Counted from the stretch's first letter, positions 17,929-26,780 are shown. The stretch is DNA of 64,000 bases from Methylorubrum suomiense (GCF_022179765.1 NZ_BPRE01000007.1:269923-333922), one strand, 5' to 3'. Numbers and translations: made by a program. The notes: generated by a model not told the origin, from the letters alone.

Positions 17929-18750
17929 ATGAGCGGCGCCATCGCGCTCGAAGGTCGGACGCTCACCGTCGCCTATGGCGGGCGGCGGGTTCTCGACGGC
18001 CTCGAGGTGGCGATCACCGCGGGCGGCGTAACGGCCCTGTGCGGTCCGAATGGATGCGGAAAGTCGACGCTGCTGCGCGCTCTGGCCGGATTGCAGCCCA
18101 TCCAAGCCGGCAGCGTGAGGATTGACGGGCGCGCGCTCGGCACGTTGCGACGCCGTGAGCGGGCCCGCGCGCTGGCGCTGCTGGCTCAGGCCAATGAGGT
18201 CCCGGCGGGGCTGACGGTGTTCGAGCTGGCGGCCTATGGGCGTCACGCCCATCGCCCGTTGATCGGCGGGCTCTCGACGACCGATCGCACCGCGATCCTC
18301 GACGCTCTCTCCGCCACGGGCCTGCGCGAGCATGCCGCCCGTGACGTCACGGCCCTCTCGGGGGGCGAGCGGCAACGCGCCTGGATTGCCATGGCACTCG
18401 CGCAGCAATGCCGCGTGCTCCTCCTCGACGAGCCGACGACCTGGCTCGACGTGCGCCATCAGGTCGAGCTGGTCCTGGCCCTCAAGGCTCTCAATCGCGA
18501 GCGGGGCATCACCATCGTCTGCGTGCTGCACGACCTCAACCAGGCTGCGGCCTTGGCGGACCGGGTGCTGCTGATGCAGGCGGGCCGCATCCTCCATGAC
18601 GGTCCGCCGGACCAAGTGCTGACGCCGGACAATTTGGCCGAGGTCTACGGCGTCGAGATGTGGCGGCTCGACCACCCGGAATCGGCGGCGCCTCTCTGTG
18701 TCCCGGCTTTCGCTCCGGTGCGGCACCGGTCCCACGAATTCCGCTCGTGA
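17929..18750 (+). CDS. Iron-siderophore ABC transporter ATP-binding protein (FhuC/FecE-like)
   Basis: ATPase energising ferric-siderophore import, 273 aa. Motifs: Walker A CGPNGCGKSTLL, Q-loop in LLAQANEVPAG, signature LSGGERQRAWIAMAL, Walker B VLLLDEPTTWLD, and switch histidine in VLHDLNQA. The D-loop variant TTWLD is typical of FecE/FhuC proteins. The stop overlaps the permease GTG start by 4 bp. It acts with the double permease and the binding protein encoded immediately downstream. Confidence 0.95.
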   Translation: MSGAIALEGRTLTVAYGGRRVLDGLEVAITAGGVTALCGPNGCGKSTLLRALAGLQPIQAGSVRIDGRALGTLRRRERARALALLAQANEVPAGLTVFELAAYGRHAHRPLIGGLSTTDRTAILDALSATGLREHAARDVTALSGGERQRAWIAMALAQQCRVLLLDEPTTWLDVRHQVELVLALKALNRERGITIVCVLHDLNQAAALADRVLLMQAGRILHDGPPDQVLTPDNLAEVYGVEMWRLDHPESAAPLCVPAFAPVRHRSHEFRS

Positions 18751-20765
18751 CGGTCCTGGCAGCCGAGCGGCCAACCTTGGTTCGGCCCATACCCCGTCTC
18801 CGGATTGGGCTCCCGATCGCCGCCTTCGTGGCGCTCGTCGCCTTGGCCCGGCTCTGGCCGACTTGGCACGCCCTCACGACTGCGCCCGGCCCGGTCGAGG
18901 CGGAGGCCGCGCGCTTCCTGCTGTGGGAATTGCGGCTGCCGCGGGTTCTCGCCGGGCTCGCGGCGGGTGCGGCCTTCGGTATGGCCGGCGCCCTGTTTCA
19001 GGCGGTGACGCGCAATCCTTTGGCGGCGCCGGACCTCCTCGGGGTCACGGCCGGAGCACAGGTCGGTGTGCTCATCGGTCTGACCGTGCCGGCGCTGGCA
19101 GGCTTTGCCGGCCCCCCGCTCCTTTTCGTCTGCGGTCTCGGCGCCGCGAGCTTGGCTTTGCTGGCGGCCGGTGGTTGGCGTGCCCCTCCCCTCCGGCTGC
19201 TCCTCGCAGGAGGCGCCTGCGCCTTGCTTCTCAGCGCCGTCCTCACCGTGATGCTGGCTCTCTTCGAACAGGATATTGCCGGCCTCGCACTCTGGAGTGG
19301 CGGGGCGCTGTATCAGCCCGGCGCCGATGGTCTTGTCGAGGCGGCCTGCTGGCTGTTGCCTCCGCTCGTCGCGCTTCCCTTCCTGGTGCGCGGACTCGAT
19401 GCGTTGGCTCTGGGGGATGACGCCGCCACCGGCATCGGCGTCGCTGTGCTGCCGGTTCGGTTCGCGGGCGTGATCACGGCGACGGCGCTGACTGCCTTCG
19501 CCGTAGCCCTCGCCGGGCCCATTGGCTTCGTCGGCCTGATCGCCCCGAATCTTGTCCGCGCCGCAGGAATCCGACGGCTGACCGCGCTCATCGTCCTTTC
19601 GGCGCTGGTCGGCGGTGGCCTTCTGCTCGCCGCCGATGGCGTGGTCGCTGGCCTCGGCTTTTCGGCGGGGCTCTCGACGGCGGTCGCTACGGCTCTCGTC
19701 GGCACGCCGCTGCTTCTGATTCTGGTGGTACGCGGACAGTTGCTCTCGCCGCCGGATCGGACGGAGGCCGCCGCCTCGACCCGCGTCGCTTCCCTCGCTG
19801 TCGTGGCGCCCGCCCTTGGTCTGGCGCTGGCGGCTCTGTCCGCCTTCGGCCTTGCCTGGGGTGAGACGTGGCTCGCCCCCGCCCGCTGGGTTACGGCCTT
19901 CGCGGGCGGCGACAACGAGGCGGCGTTGATCTTAAGCATTCGCGGTCCCCGCATCGCGGTCGCGGCGATCGCCGGCATGATGCTGGCGGCCAGCGGTGTC
20001 GTTCTCCAGAGCGTGGTGCGCAATGCTCTGGCCGGGCCGGAGCTGTTGGGCGTCACGCAAGGGGCAGCGCTCGCAACCCTCGTCGGGCTTCTCACTTGGC
20101 CCCTGATCGGACGGCCCGAGACCTTCGCGTTGGCGCTGGTAGGGGGGCTCGCCACGCTGGGGCTGATCCTGCTCATTAACCGTCGTCGCCGGTTCGCCCC
20201 GCTCCCCGTGGCATTGACCGGCCTCGCCTTCAGCGGCTTGTTCGCGGCCCTGACCTACGCCGTCATCGTCGAGACCAGCGCGCAACCCGCCCGTGCCCTC
20301 ATCTGGCTCGTGGGTGGAACCTATGGCCGGGCTTGGCCGGACGCGGTGGCGCTGCTGCCGTGGCTCCTGGTGAGCCTGCCGGCGCTGGCGCTCCTGAGCC
20401 GGCCGCTCGATCTGCTGACGCTCGGGGAGGACGCGGCTGCCGGGCTTGGTCTCAACGTCGCACTGTTGCGGGCCCTCGGCCTCGGGCTCGCCGCCATGCT
20501 CGCCAGCGCGGCGGTGGCCATCGTCGGCCCGTTGGCCTTTGTCGGATTGCTCACACCCCACCTTGCCCGCCTCGTCGGCTTTCATGCTCACGGGGATCGG
20601 CTGCCGGTGGCGATGCTTCTGGGGGCGCTCCTCACCATCGGTGCCGACATCCTCGGACGGGTCGCCTTGGCGCCGAAGGAGATTCCGGCCGGTGCGCTGA
20701 CGGCGTTGATCGGGGCCCCCTACTTCCTCTGGTTGATGTCCCGCGGCCGAAGGGGAACACAGTGA
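18747..20765 (+). CDS. fhuB: Fused iron-siderophore ABC permease (FhuB-like)
   Basis: Double-length FecCD-family permease, 672 aa, with two homologous halves in one chain as in FhuB. Each half has the family segments: LRLPRVLAGLAAGAAFGMAGALFQ and GFVGLIAPNLVRAAG in the first, and RGPRIAVAAIAGMMLAASGVVLQ and AFVGLLTPHLARLVG in the second. About 18-20 hydrophobic segments are seen. The start is the GTG at 18747 overlapping the ATPase stop; the longer open frame upstream lies within the ATPase gene. Because it is fused, no second permease gene is needed. Its stop overlaps the next gene, again as GTGA. Confidence 0.94.
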   Translation: MTVLAAERPTLVRPIPRLRIGLPIAAFVALVALARLWPTWHALTTAPGPVEAEAARFLLWELRLPRVLAGLAAGAAFGMAGALFQAVTRNPLAAPDLLGVTAGAQVGVLIGLTVPALAGFAGPPLLFVCGLGAASLALLAAGGWRAPPLRLLLAGGACALLLSAVLTVMLALFEQDIAGLALWSGGALYQPGADGLVEAACWLLPPLVALPFLVRGLDALALGDDAATGIGVAVLPVRFAGVITATALTAFAVALAGPIGFVGLIAPNLVRAAGIRRLTALIVLSALVGGGLLLAADGVVAGLGFSAGLSTAVATALVGTPLLLILVVRGQLLSPPDRTEAAASTRVASLAVVAPALGLALAALSAFGLAWGETWLAPARWVTAFAGGDNEAALILSIRGPRIAVAAIAGMMLAASGVVLQSVVRNALAGPELLGVTQGAALATLVGLLTWPLIGRPETFALALVGGLATLGLILLINRRRRFAPLPVALTGLAFSGLFAALTYAVIVETSAQPARALIWLVGGTYGRAWPDAVALLPWLLVSLPALALLSRPLDLLTLGEDAAAGLGLNVALLRALGLGLAAMLASAAVAIVGPLAFVGLLTPHLARLVGFHAHGDRLPVAMLLGALLTIGADILGRVALAPKEIPAGALTALIGAPYFLWLMSRGRRGTQ

Positions 20766-21709
20766 CCGGCTTGCCGAATCGCCGCCATTGCCTCGCCTGG
20801 GGGCTCGCGTCGGCAGCCGGGCTTGGTCTTCGCGCGGCCTCCGCCTCTGACCTCGTGGTTCGCCGCTCGGCAAACTTGCCGACCGCAGCGCGACGGGTCG
20901 TGGCGCTCGAATTCCTTCTGGCCGAGATGCTCGTGGCGGTCGGTCGTCCGCCCGTCGGCATGTCCGATCCGGCGCTCTATCCCGGCTGGATCAATGTCCA
21001 GACCGAACGCCTCGCCAACGTGGCCGATGTCGGCACGCGTCAGCAGCCGAGCCTCGAAGCCATCGCCCGCCTCAAGCCCGACCTGATCCTCGGACTCACC
21101 TACCGCCACGCACCGCTCTTCGACGTGTTCGAGAGCATTGCTCCGACCGTCCTCCTCGACTTTGCCCCCGAGCCACCCAGAACGCGTCTCGACTCCGCCT
21201 TCGCACTTCAGAGGATGATCGGTGAGTTCGTCGGTCGGGATGCCGAAGCCGTGCGGGCCGAAGCTGAGGTGTCGGCGGGCTTCGATCGGGATGCCGCACG
21301 CCTCGCGGCGGCCGGACGCAGCAATCGGCGCCTTGTGGTTCTCCAGGAATTGGCCGGGCTGGACACCTACTGGGTCTTCACTGGCGACAGTCTGTCCGCG
21401 GGTCTGGCATCGCGGCTCGGATTGCGATTCTGGCCGTCCGAACGCAGCCGCGAGGGCGTACGCCCGCTGACATCGGAGGAACTGCTCGGTCTCGACGATG
21501 CCGATGTGATGCTCGTGAGCATGACCGGGCCAAACGTTTCGCTGGACGCCAAGACGCGCAGCGCCGCGTGGCAGCGCGTGCCGGCTCTGCGATCGGGCCG
21601 TGTCGGGCTCATCGAGCGCAACATCTGGAATTTCGGCGGGCCCGCCTCGGCCCTGCGCCTGTCGAACCGGATCACCAATCTCATGTTGCGGGCGCCCGCT
21701 GCAGGTTGA
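20762..21709 (+). CDS. Iron-siderophore ABC transporter substrate-binding protein (FhuD-like)
   Basis: Periplasmic binding protein of the FhuD/FepB type, 315 aa, starting at GTG 20762, which overlaps the permease stop. The N-terminus NRRHCLAWGLASAAGLGLRAASA looks like a twin-arginine signal. The body has RRVVALEFLLAEMLVAVGRPPVGM, LEAIARLKPDLILGL and the long connecting helix expected for this class. The C-terminal EERNIWNFGG-like segment (LIERNIWNFGGPASALRL) is typical of FhuD. It delivers ferric siderophore to the double permease. Confidence 0.92.
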   Translation: MTGLPNRRHCLAWGLASAAGLGLRAASASDLVVRRSANLPTAARRVVALEFLLAEMLVAVGRPPVGMSDPALYPGWINVQTERLANVADVGTRQQPSLEAIARLKPDLILGLTYRHAPLFDVFESIAPTVLLDFAPEPPRTRLDSAFALQRMIGEFVGRDAEAVRAEAEVSAGFDRDAARLAAAGRSNRRLVVLQELAGLDTYWVFTGDSLSAGLASRLGLRFWPSERSREGVRPLTSEELLGLDDADVMLVSMTGPNVSLDAKTRSAAWQRVPALRSGRVGLIERNIWNFGGPASALRLSNRITNLMLRAPAAG

Positions 21710-21759
21710 GCCGACGCTCCGGCAGTCAGAATCGAACCGATGTTGTGGACGCCGATCCT

Positions 21760-22548
21760 GTGAGCGTCCATCCGGGACGGCCGAGACGATGCCACGGCGA
21801 TGCCTTGACCGATCCGACCTATCCGCCCCTCGACACCTTGAAGCCGGTCGCGCCCGACCTCTGGATCGTCGACAGTGGTCCCCTCCCCGGCATCCTGCCA
21901 TTGCCGGTGCGGATGACGGTGCTGCGCTTGGGCGACGGCTCGGTCTGGCTTCACTCGCCCACGCGATTCGATGAGGCTCTCGCCCGGTCCATCGAGGCCA
22001 TCGGACCCATTCGGCACCTCGTTGCCCCGAACATCGCCCACTGGATGTTCCTCGGGGCATGGCAGCGGCGCTGTCCTGCCGCCATCACCTGGGCCCCGCC
22101 GGAACTGCGCCGTCGGGGTCAGGTACGACGTCAGATCGAGGCGGGAGCGCTGCGGATCGATCGCGATCTGGGGGAGCAAAGCCCGGAGGAATGGGCCGCG
22201 GACATCCGCCAAACCGTGATTCCCGGTGGCTTCGGTTTCCGCGAGATCGCCTTCTTCCACCCCGTTTCGCGAAGCCTGATCCTCACCGATCTGGTGTTGA
22301 ACCTCGAGCCTCGAAAGCTTCCCTTCCCTCTCCGGCTGCCGATGCATCTCATCGGGGCTACAGCACCGGATGGGCGTGCGCCGATCTATCTGCGCCTCGC
22401 CATACGGTTCGGCGGTCGGGCCGCTTCGCGGGCCGCTGCTGCGCTCGTCGCGCTGGCACCTCAGCGGGTGCTTTTTGCCCACGGCGCGTGGTTCGAGCAC
22501 GATGCCACGCCGGCCCTGCGTCGCTCCCTTCGCTGGCTGTTACGTTAG
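21760..22548 (+). CDS. DUF4336 domain-containing protein
   Basis: Protein of up to 262 aa resembling DUF4336 proteins, a metallo-beta-lactamase-like group. Visible features: LDTLKPVAPDLWIVDSGPL near the start, LGDGSVWLHSPTRFDEALA, HLVAPNIAHWMFLGAW and FREIAFFHPVSRSLILTDLVLNL. It lacks the classical HxHxDH zinc motif, so hydrolase activity is doubtful. There is no ATG near the start of homology; GTG 21760, GTG 21745 or TTG 21805 could initiate. It follows the siderophore-binding protein by 50 bp and may be co-transcribed, but a role in iron uptake is only positional inference. Confidence 0.75.
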   Translation: MSVHPGRPRRCHGDALTDPTYPPLDTLKPVAPDLWIVDSGPLPGILPLPVRMTVLRLGDGSVWLHSPTRFDEALARSIEAIGPIRHLVAPNIAHWMFLGAWQRRCPAAITWAPPELRRRGQVRRQIEAGALRIDRDLGEQSPEEWAADIRQTVIPGGFGFREIAFFHPVSRSLILTDLVLNLEPRKLPFPLRLPMHLIGATAPDGRAPIYLRLAIRFGGRAASRAAAALVALAPQRVLFAHGAWFEHDATPALRRSLRWLLR

Positions 22549-22643
22549 AGAATGGTCTCGGATTTAAGATTCGAGATGACCCTAAGGCTTCAGGTCGCCT
22601 CGCCTTTTAATGAAGGCCGTTACCCGCTCGAAGAGACGGCGCT

Positions 22644-23216
22644 CTACGCGGCCGAAGCCAAGCCGGCGTTCCGGGTGCGGGAGCCGCGCTTCAGGGCGAT
22701 GGCAAGGGCAGAGAGCGTGAGGCAATCGCAGGTCAGGCCGAATACCGAGCCGACCAGCAGATTGTGGACGGCCCAGCAGGACGAGGCACCCAGGAACAGG
22801 CGGCGCATGGCCTGCGGCTCGGCCTGCAGGCGGGCCAGCGTCGCCAGGAGCGCACCGATCCCGGCACAGGCCGAGGGCCAGCCATTCCAGGTGGCCAGCG
22901 TCAATCCGGCAGCGACGACGCTGGAGCCGGTAAAGAGCGGCACGATCCAGGCCGGGCGTTCTCCGTTGCCGATGGCGTAGGCCGCGACCAAGCTCTGCAG
23001 GATCGAAACGGTGCACATGGCCGTGCCGGTATAGGCGCCCAAGCGGAAGAAATGCAGGGCGAAGCAAAGGGAGCATGCGGCCGCGGTGACCAGGATCCAA
23101 TCCCGCCTCGGCATGAGCCCTGACGCGAAGCCGAGGCTGAGCCCCAGGGCCCCGAAGAGGTCGAGGTGAGGCAGGACGGCGTTCGCCAGGAGGAAGCCGA
23201 GATCCGCGGCGGTCAT
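22644..23216 (-). CDS. YgjV-like inner membrane protein
   Basis: Integral membrane protein, 190 aa from the ATG at 23216 (MTAADLGFLLANAVLPHLDLFGALGLSLGF). Six or so hydrophobic segments are visible, with DWILVTAAACSLCFALHFFRLGAYTGTAMC and a short charged loop (RLQAEPQAMRRLF). The pattern resembles the YgjV family, whose function is not established. An upstream extension to 23306 is open but looks non-coding. It is convergent with the DUF4336 gene and divergent from the SDR gene. Confidence 0.75.
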   Translation of the reverse strand: MTAADLGFLLANAVLPHLDLFGALGLSLGFASGLMPRRDWILVTAAACSLCFALHFFRLGAYTGTAMCTVSILQSLVAAYAIGNGERPAWIVPLFTGSSVVAAGLTLATWNGWPSACAGIGALLATLARLQAEPQAMRRLFLGASSCWAVHNLLVGSVFGLTCDCLTLSALAIALKRGSRTRNAGLASAA

Positions 23217-23480
23217 GATGGGCGCTTCGTGTGATGCGGTGACTTGGGCTGAACCGGCGTCCGGTCCCGAACCCGTGACGGCGCGCGTCTTCGCGCTCGT
23301 TTGCACGTCGCTCCGCTAGGGGCAGCCAATGAAGTGATGGTTAACGAGAGTGGCCCGCGCTCGTCGCTGTGGTGCGGCCGCAACGCCCGGAACAGGGGCA
23401 TCGAACGGGTGGTTCCCGCTCAGGATCTCAGCTGAAATCGCAGCGAGATTGCCGTCCGAGCGAAGTGAGGAACTGCGCCC

Positions 23481-24476
23481 GTGAAATTGAAATCATTGCG
23501 CGATCAGGTCGTCGTCGTCACAGGTGCCTCAAGCGGCATTGGTCTGGCGACCGCACGGCGAGCGGCAGAACGAGGGGCCCGGGTGGTCCTCGCAGCCCGC
23601 AGCGGTGACGTGCTCGACGACATTGCCCGTGAACTCGGCCCCGATGCGCTCGCCGTGGTGACGGATGTGGGGGAACGCGCCGATGTCGAAAATCTGGCCG
23701 AACGGGCTGTGGCGGCGTTCGGGCGCATCGATACGTGGGTCAACGTCGCAGGACTGACGGTCTATGGCCCCCTGCGCGAGATAGAGCAGGCCGATCACGA
23801 GCGCCTGATCCGCACCAATTTCTGGGGCACGGTCAACGGCTCTCTGGTGGCGGCCGAGCATTTGCGGGCGGGAGGCGGCGCGCTCGTCAATGTCGGCAGC
23901 ATCGCCTCCGATCTCGCCTTTCCGTTCCAGGGGCTCTACGCCGCCTCGAAACATGCGGTGAAGGGCTTCACCGATACCCTGCGGATGGAGCTGATCGCGG
24001 AGGGAGCACCGATCTCGGTGACGCTCGTCAAGCCCGCTTCGATCGACACGCCGCTGCCGGCACGGGCGCGCAATTACATGGATCGCGAGCCGATGCTGCC
24101 GCCGCCGATCTACCCACCGCGGGAGGTCGCCGCGGCGATCCTGCATGCCGCCGAGCATCCGGTGCGCGACATCGTCGTCGGTGGTGGCGGGAAGCTGTTC
24201 ACGGCGGGCAAGGAATTCGCGCCCGGTGCCTTCGATCAGCTCGCACCGGCGATCATCGCCATGCAGAAGCGGAAGGATCCCCCGCGTGAACCGGAAGGGG
24301 CGTTGCACGCGCCGCGCAATGCCGGACGCGAGCGCGGTGACCAGCCGGGCTACGTCCAGCGCACCAGCGCCTATACGCGGGCGAGCCTACACCCGCTGGC
24401 GTCATCGGTTCTTGGTATCGGCGTCGCCGCGACCGTCGCGGCGATTGCAGTCGGCGGGGGACGCCGCCGAAGCTGA
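23481..24476 (+). CDS. SDR family oxidoreductase with C-terminal membrane tail
   Basis: Short-chain dehydrogenase of 331 aa starting at a GTG. The Rossmann motif TGASSGIG is at residues 14-21, with NVAG, catalytic serine in NVGSIASD and YxxxK in LYAASKHAVKG. After the usual 250 residues there is an extra part: a charged linker (KRKDPPREPEG), then a hydrophobic helix LASSVLGIGVAATVAAIAVGG ending in GRRRS. This suggests the enzyme is tethered to the inner membrane by its tail. It is monocistronic, ending at a strong bidirectional-looking hairpin. Substrate unknown. Confidence 0.9.
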   Translation: MKLKSLRDQVVVVTGASSGIGLATARRAAERGARVVLAARSGDVLDDIARELGPDALAVVTDVGERADVENLAERAVAAFGRIDTWVNVAGLTVYGPLREIEQADHERLIRTNFWGTVNGSLVAAEHLRAGGGALVNVGSIASDLAFPFQGLYAASKHAVKGFTDTLRMELIAEGAPISVTLVKPASIDTPLPARARNYMDREPMLPPPIYPPREVAAAILHAAEHPVRDIVVGGGGKLFTAGKEFAPGAFDQLAPAIIAMQKRKDPPREPEGALHAPRNAGRERGDQPGYVQRTSAYTRASLHPLASSVLGIGVAATVAAIAVGGGRRRS

Positions 24477-24505
24477 CGGAATGAGCGTTCGCTGTTCTGG
24501 CTCGC

Positions 24506-24531
24506 CCTACTCCCCGGATGCGGGGAGTAGG
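24506..24531. terminator. Strong hairpin between convergent genes
   Basis: Perfect 11-bp inverted repeat CCTACTCCCCG / CGGGGAGTAGG with a GATG loop, in the 97-bp gap between the SDR gene and the end of the formate dehydrogenase operon. There is no long T-run on either side. Its position makes it a likely bidirectional terminator. Confidence 0.7.
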
Positions 24532-24573
24532 ATCCCGTATTGAACCGTCCCTGCCTGGACGGAGGCAAGGCCG

Positions 24574-25203
24574 CTACGGCTGCGAGTATTTGAGATCGAG
24601 CGCCGAGAGAGCCAGCAGCGGCGGGGGCATGATGACACCGGCAACCCGCATGGCACGAGCGGCGGAGCGGCAAGTCGGCAGATCGTTGGCGGCGGCTGCC
24701 GCCTCGATCTTCTCGATCGTCGCCTGATCAGGCTTCGGGCCGGGGGCGGGCGTGGCGGGCGCGGGCGGAACCTTGGCATCGGCGTTGGCGCGAGCGCGGG
24801 GATCGGTCGCCGGGTTGGTCGCAGCGTTCGGCGTCGTCGCAGCGGTCTGCGGGTCCGTGGGCTTCGCATCCGCGGGACGATTGGCTTCCGACTTCGGTCC
24901 ACCTTCGTTGACCGGGCCGCTCAGGCCAGCGGACTTCTCGGTGCCAGCGGCTTGAGCAGGCTTCGCGCCCGCCGTGTTGCCGGAGGGGTTCGACACGGCG
25001 GTCGCCTGCTGGGGCGGCGTCACCGCCGCCTGCTTGGCAGGCTCAGGCTGTTTCACGAAAGCCACCAGCTCCTGGCACAGATTGGCCGGCTTACCCGGCT
25101 CCGGGGCTGGGGGAGGCGCGTCCTGTGCGACGGCCAAGCCGACGCTGAAGGAGAAAGCTGAAAGACCAGCCGCCAACCGACGGGCGAGGAAGGACGAGAT
25201 CAT
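24574..25203 (-). CDS. Secreted Pro/Ala-rich protein at the end of the formate dehydrogenase operon
   Basis: Hypothetical exported protein, 209 aa from the ATG at 25203. The signal peptide runs LARRLAAGLSAFSFSVGLAVAQ. A low-complexity middle rich in P, A, T, K and N (about residues 60-155) separates a small N-terminal part with one cysteine (NLCQELVAFVKQ) from a C-terminal part with another (NDLPTCRSAARAMRVAGVIMPPPLLAL). The spacing suggests two small helical caps joined by a flexible linker. I do not recognise a family. It is the last gene of the minus-strand formate dehydrogenase cluster, 37 bp after the small membrane protein gene. Confidence 0.75.
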   Translation of the reverse strand: MISSFLARRLAAGLSAFSFSVGLAVAQDAPPPAPEPGKPANLCQELVAFVKQPEPAKQAAVTPPQQATAVSNPSGNTAGAKPAQAAGTEKSAGLSGPVNEGGPKSEANRPADAKPTDPQTAATTPNAATNPATDPRARANADAKVPPAPATPAPGPKPDQATIEKIEAAAAANDLPTCRSAARAMRVAGVIMPPPLLALSALDLKYSQP

Positions 25204-25240
25204 GGGCGGTCCCTGGATACGGAACGGTGATCGGGACGGT

Positions 25241-25480
25241 TCACGAACGCTTGGGGTTCGAGGCCTCGCCCTCGGCCTTGCCGTGCGGCTCGGACTCGAA
25301 CTCGTCGGGGCGCGGGGCGCCGTTCCAGCGCGGGCCGACGAGGTTGGTGCCGGGCTCTGACACGCGCGCACCCGAGGTCGCGAAGGCCTGATAGGCGAGC
25401 TTCTGGCTGCTGTTGAGCGCGAACATCGCCAACACCCCGAGGGAGATGGCTGCGATCACGGCGACGGCGAAGGCTTTCAT
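25241..25480 (-). CDS. Small single-span membrane protein of the formate dehydrogenase operon
   Basis: Hypothetical protein of 79 aa from the ATG at 25480. One hydrophobic N-terminal segment (AFAVAVIAAISLGVLAMFAL) is followed by a polar tail (SGARVSEPGTNLVGPRWNG, then FESEPHGKAEGE). It could be a signal-anchored periplasmic peptide. No family recognised. It lies 81 bp after the cytochrome b subunit gene on the same strand and 37 bp before the Pro/Ala-rich protein, so it probably belongs to the formate dehydrogenase transcript. Confidence 0.7.
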   Translation of the reverse strand: MKAFAVAVIAAISLGVLAMFALNSSQKLAYQAFATSGARVSEPGTNLVGPRWNGAPRPDEFESEPHGKAEGEASNPKRS

Positions 25481-25561
25481 GGGGGCGGTTCTTTCCGAGG
25501 AGCCCAAGTGGCTCCAGTTCGAAAGGCTGGCCGGGACGGCGGGTTTCCGCCGCCCCTGGAC

Positions 25562-26599
25562 TTACTCGGCCGGAGCCGGATGACCCTTGAGCTGCGGGCC
25601 GCTGGCGGTGCGGGCCTGCTCCTGCTCGACCCAGAGGTCGTGGTGGGCGCGCGCCCAAGCCAGATCGACCTTACCGCTGCCCATGGCGTCGTAGGCGCCC
25701 TCCATGCCGAGCGAGCCGATATAGATGTGGGCCAGGATGCCGGCGATGAAGACGATGCCGATCACCGAGTGGACCACCTGCATCAACTGCATCCCGTTGA
25801 TGTCGGTGAGGGCGAAGGGGAAGATCATCATCAGGCCGGTGACGCTCATCGCGGCGCCGAAGCCGGCGACCATCCAGAACACGCCCTTCTGTCCGGCGTT
25901 GAAGCGGGCGGCGTGGGGATGGCCCTTGCCGATCAGGCCGCCGCCGGCCTTGAGCCAAGCGATGTCGATCTTGTTCGGGATGTTGTCCTTGATCCAAAGG
26001 ACGAACATGAAGGCAACGCCGAGCATGAACGGCCACGCGAGATAGATGTGGCTGTACTTCGCCCATTGCGCCAGCGCGCCGAACGCATCGGGGCCGATCA
26101 GCGGCATCAGCAGGCGCTTGCCGAAGATGTAGTTCAGGCCCGACAGCGACAGGATGATGAAGCAGGTCGCGGTCATCCAGTGCGTGAAGCGCTCGAAGGC
26201 GTTGAAGCGCAGGATCTTCTTTCCGGATTCCTGGCTGTGCTCCATCATGATCCGGCCACGGAACAGGAAGAAGGCGCCGAGCGCGGCGATCATGCCGAGG
26301 ATGACGAGCCCGCCGATCCACGGAAGCCAGCTCTCGCGGAAGTTCCGGTATTCCCGGCCCTGGGGCTGGATGAGGTTGGCGGCCTTCTGGTCCGGGATCG
26401 AGATCCGACCCTGGATCTTGTCGGACTGCTTGAACAGAAATTCCTCGTTGACCGAATCCGCGGTCGGTCGCGCGCCCATCGGGTTCACGCCGTCCGCCTG
26501 AATCGGGTTCTGCGCGAGGGCGGGCGCGAGCGCCGTCGGACCTGCGACGAGCATCGCGGCTAGAAGAAAAGTCTTGAGGAAGGTTACTGCCCGCCGCAT
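25562..26599 (-). CDS. fdh3C: Formate dehydrogenase cytochrome b subunit (gamma)
   Basis: Membrane subunit that takes electrons from the iron-sulfur subunit to quinone, 345 aa. It starts at ATG 26599 behind AAAGGAACG. An N-terminal signal peptide (FLKTFLLAAMLVAGPTALAPALA) and a periplasmic stretch of about 80 residues precede the FdnI-type cytochrome b core, a longer layout than E. coli FdnI (about 217 aa). Histidines suited to haem ligation occur in NAFERFTHWMTATC, KYSHIYLAWPF, VVHSVIGIVF and ILAHIYIGS. It is separated from the beta gene by a 227-bp gap holding a long repeat. The symbol follows the Methylorubrum extorquens FDH3 naming. Confidence 0.93.
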   Translation of the reverse strand: MRRAVTFLKTFLLAAMLVAGPTALAPALAQNPIQADGVNPMGARPTADSVNEEFLFKQSDKIQGRISIPDQKAANLIQPQGREYRNFRESWLPWIGGLVILGMIAALGAFFLFRGRIMMEHSQESGKKILRFNAFERFTHWMTATCFIILSLSGLNYIFGKRLLMPLIGPDAFGALAQWAKYSHIYLAWPFMLGVAFMFVLWIKDNIPNKIDIAWLKAGGGLIGKGHPHAARFNAGQKGVFWMVAGFGAAMSVTGLMMIFPFALTDINGMQLMQVVHSVIGIVFIAGILAHIYIGSLGMEGAYDAMGSGKVDLAWARAHHDLWVEQEQARTASGPQLKGHPAPAE

Positions 26600-26667
26600 C
26601 GGCGTTCCTTTCCGAATCCTTGTCGAGACGCCGCCGAGCCCGCGCGACATTGGCGTCCCATCCATCC

Positions 26668-26780
26668 CCCTCATCCTGAGGTGCCGCGAAGCGGCCTCGA
26701 AGGAGGGCTCAAGAAACCTTCGCGATCCCTGGAGCCCTCCTGCGAGGGCGCCGCTTCGCGTCGACACCTCAGGATGAGGT
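26668..26780. repeat. Long imperfect palindromic repeat in the formate dehydrogenase operon
   Basis: The left arm begins CCCTCATCCTGAGGTG (26668-26683) and the right arm ends CACCTCAGGATGAGG (26765-26779), with inner matching blocks GAAGCGGC/GCCGCTTC and GGAGGGCT/AGCCCTCC. The whole could fold into a 110-base hairpin. It sits between the beta and gamma subunit genes. The sequence style matches intergenic palindromic repeat families common in Methylobacterium and other Rhizobiales. It may act as a message stabiliser or attenuator inside the operon. Confidence 0.85.
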
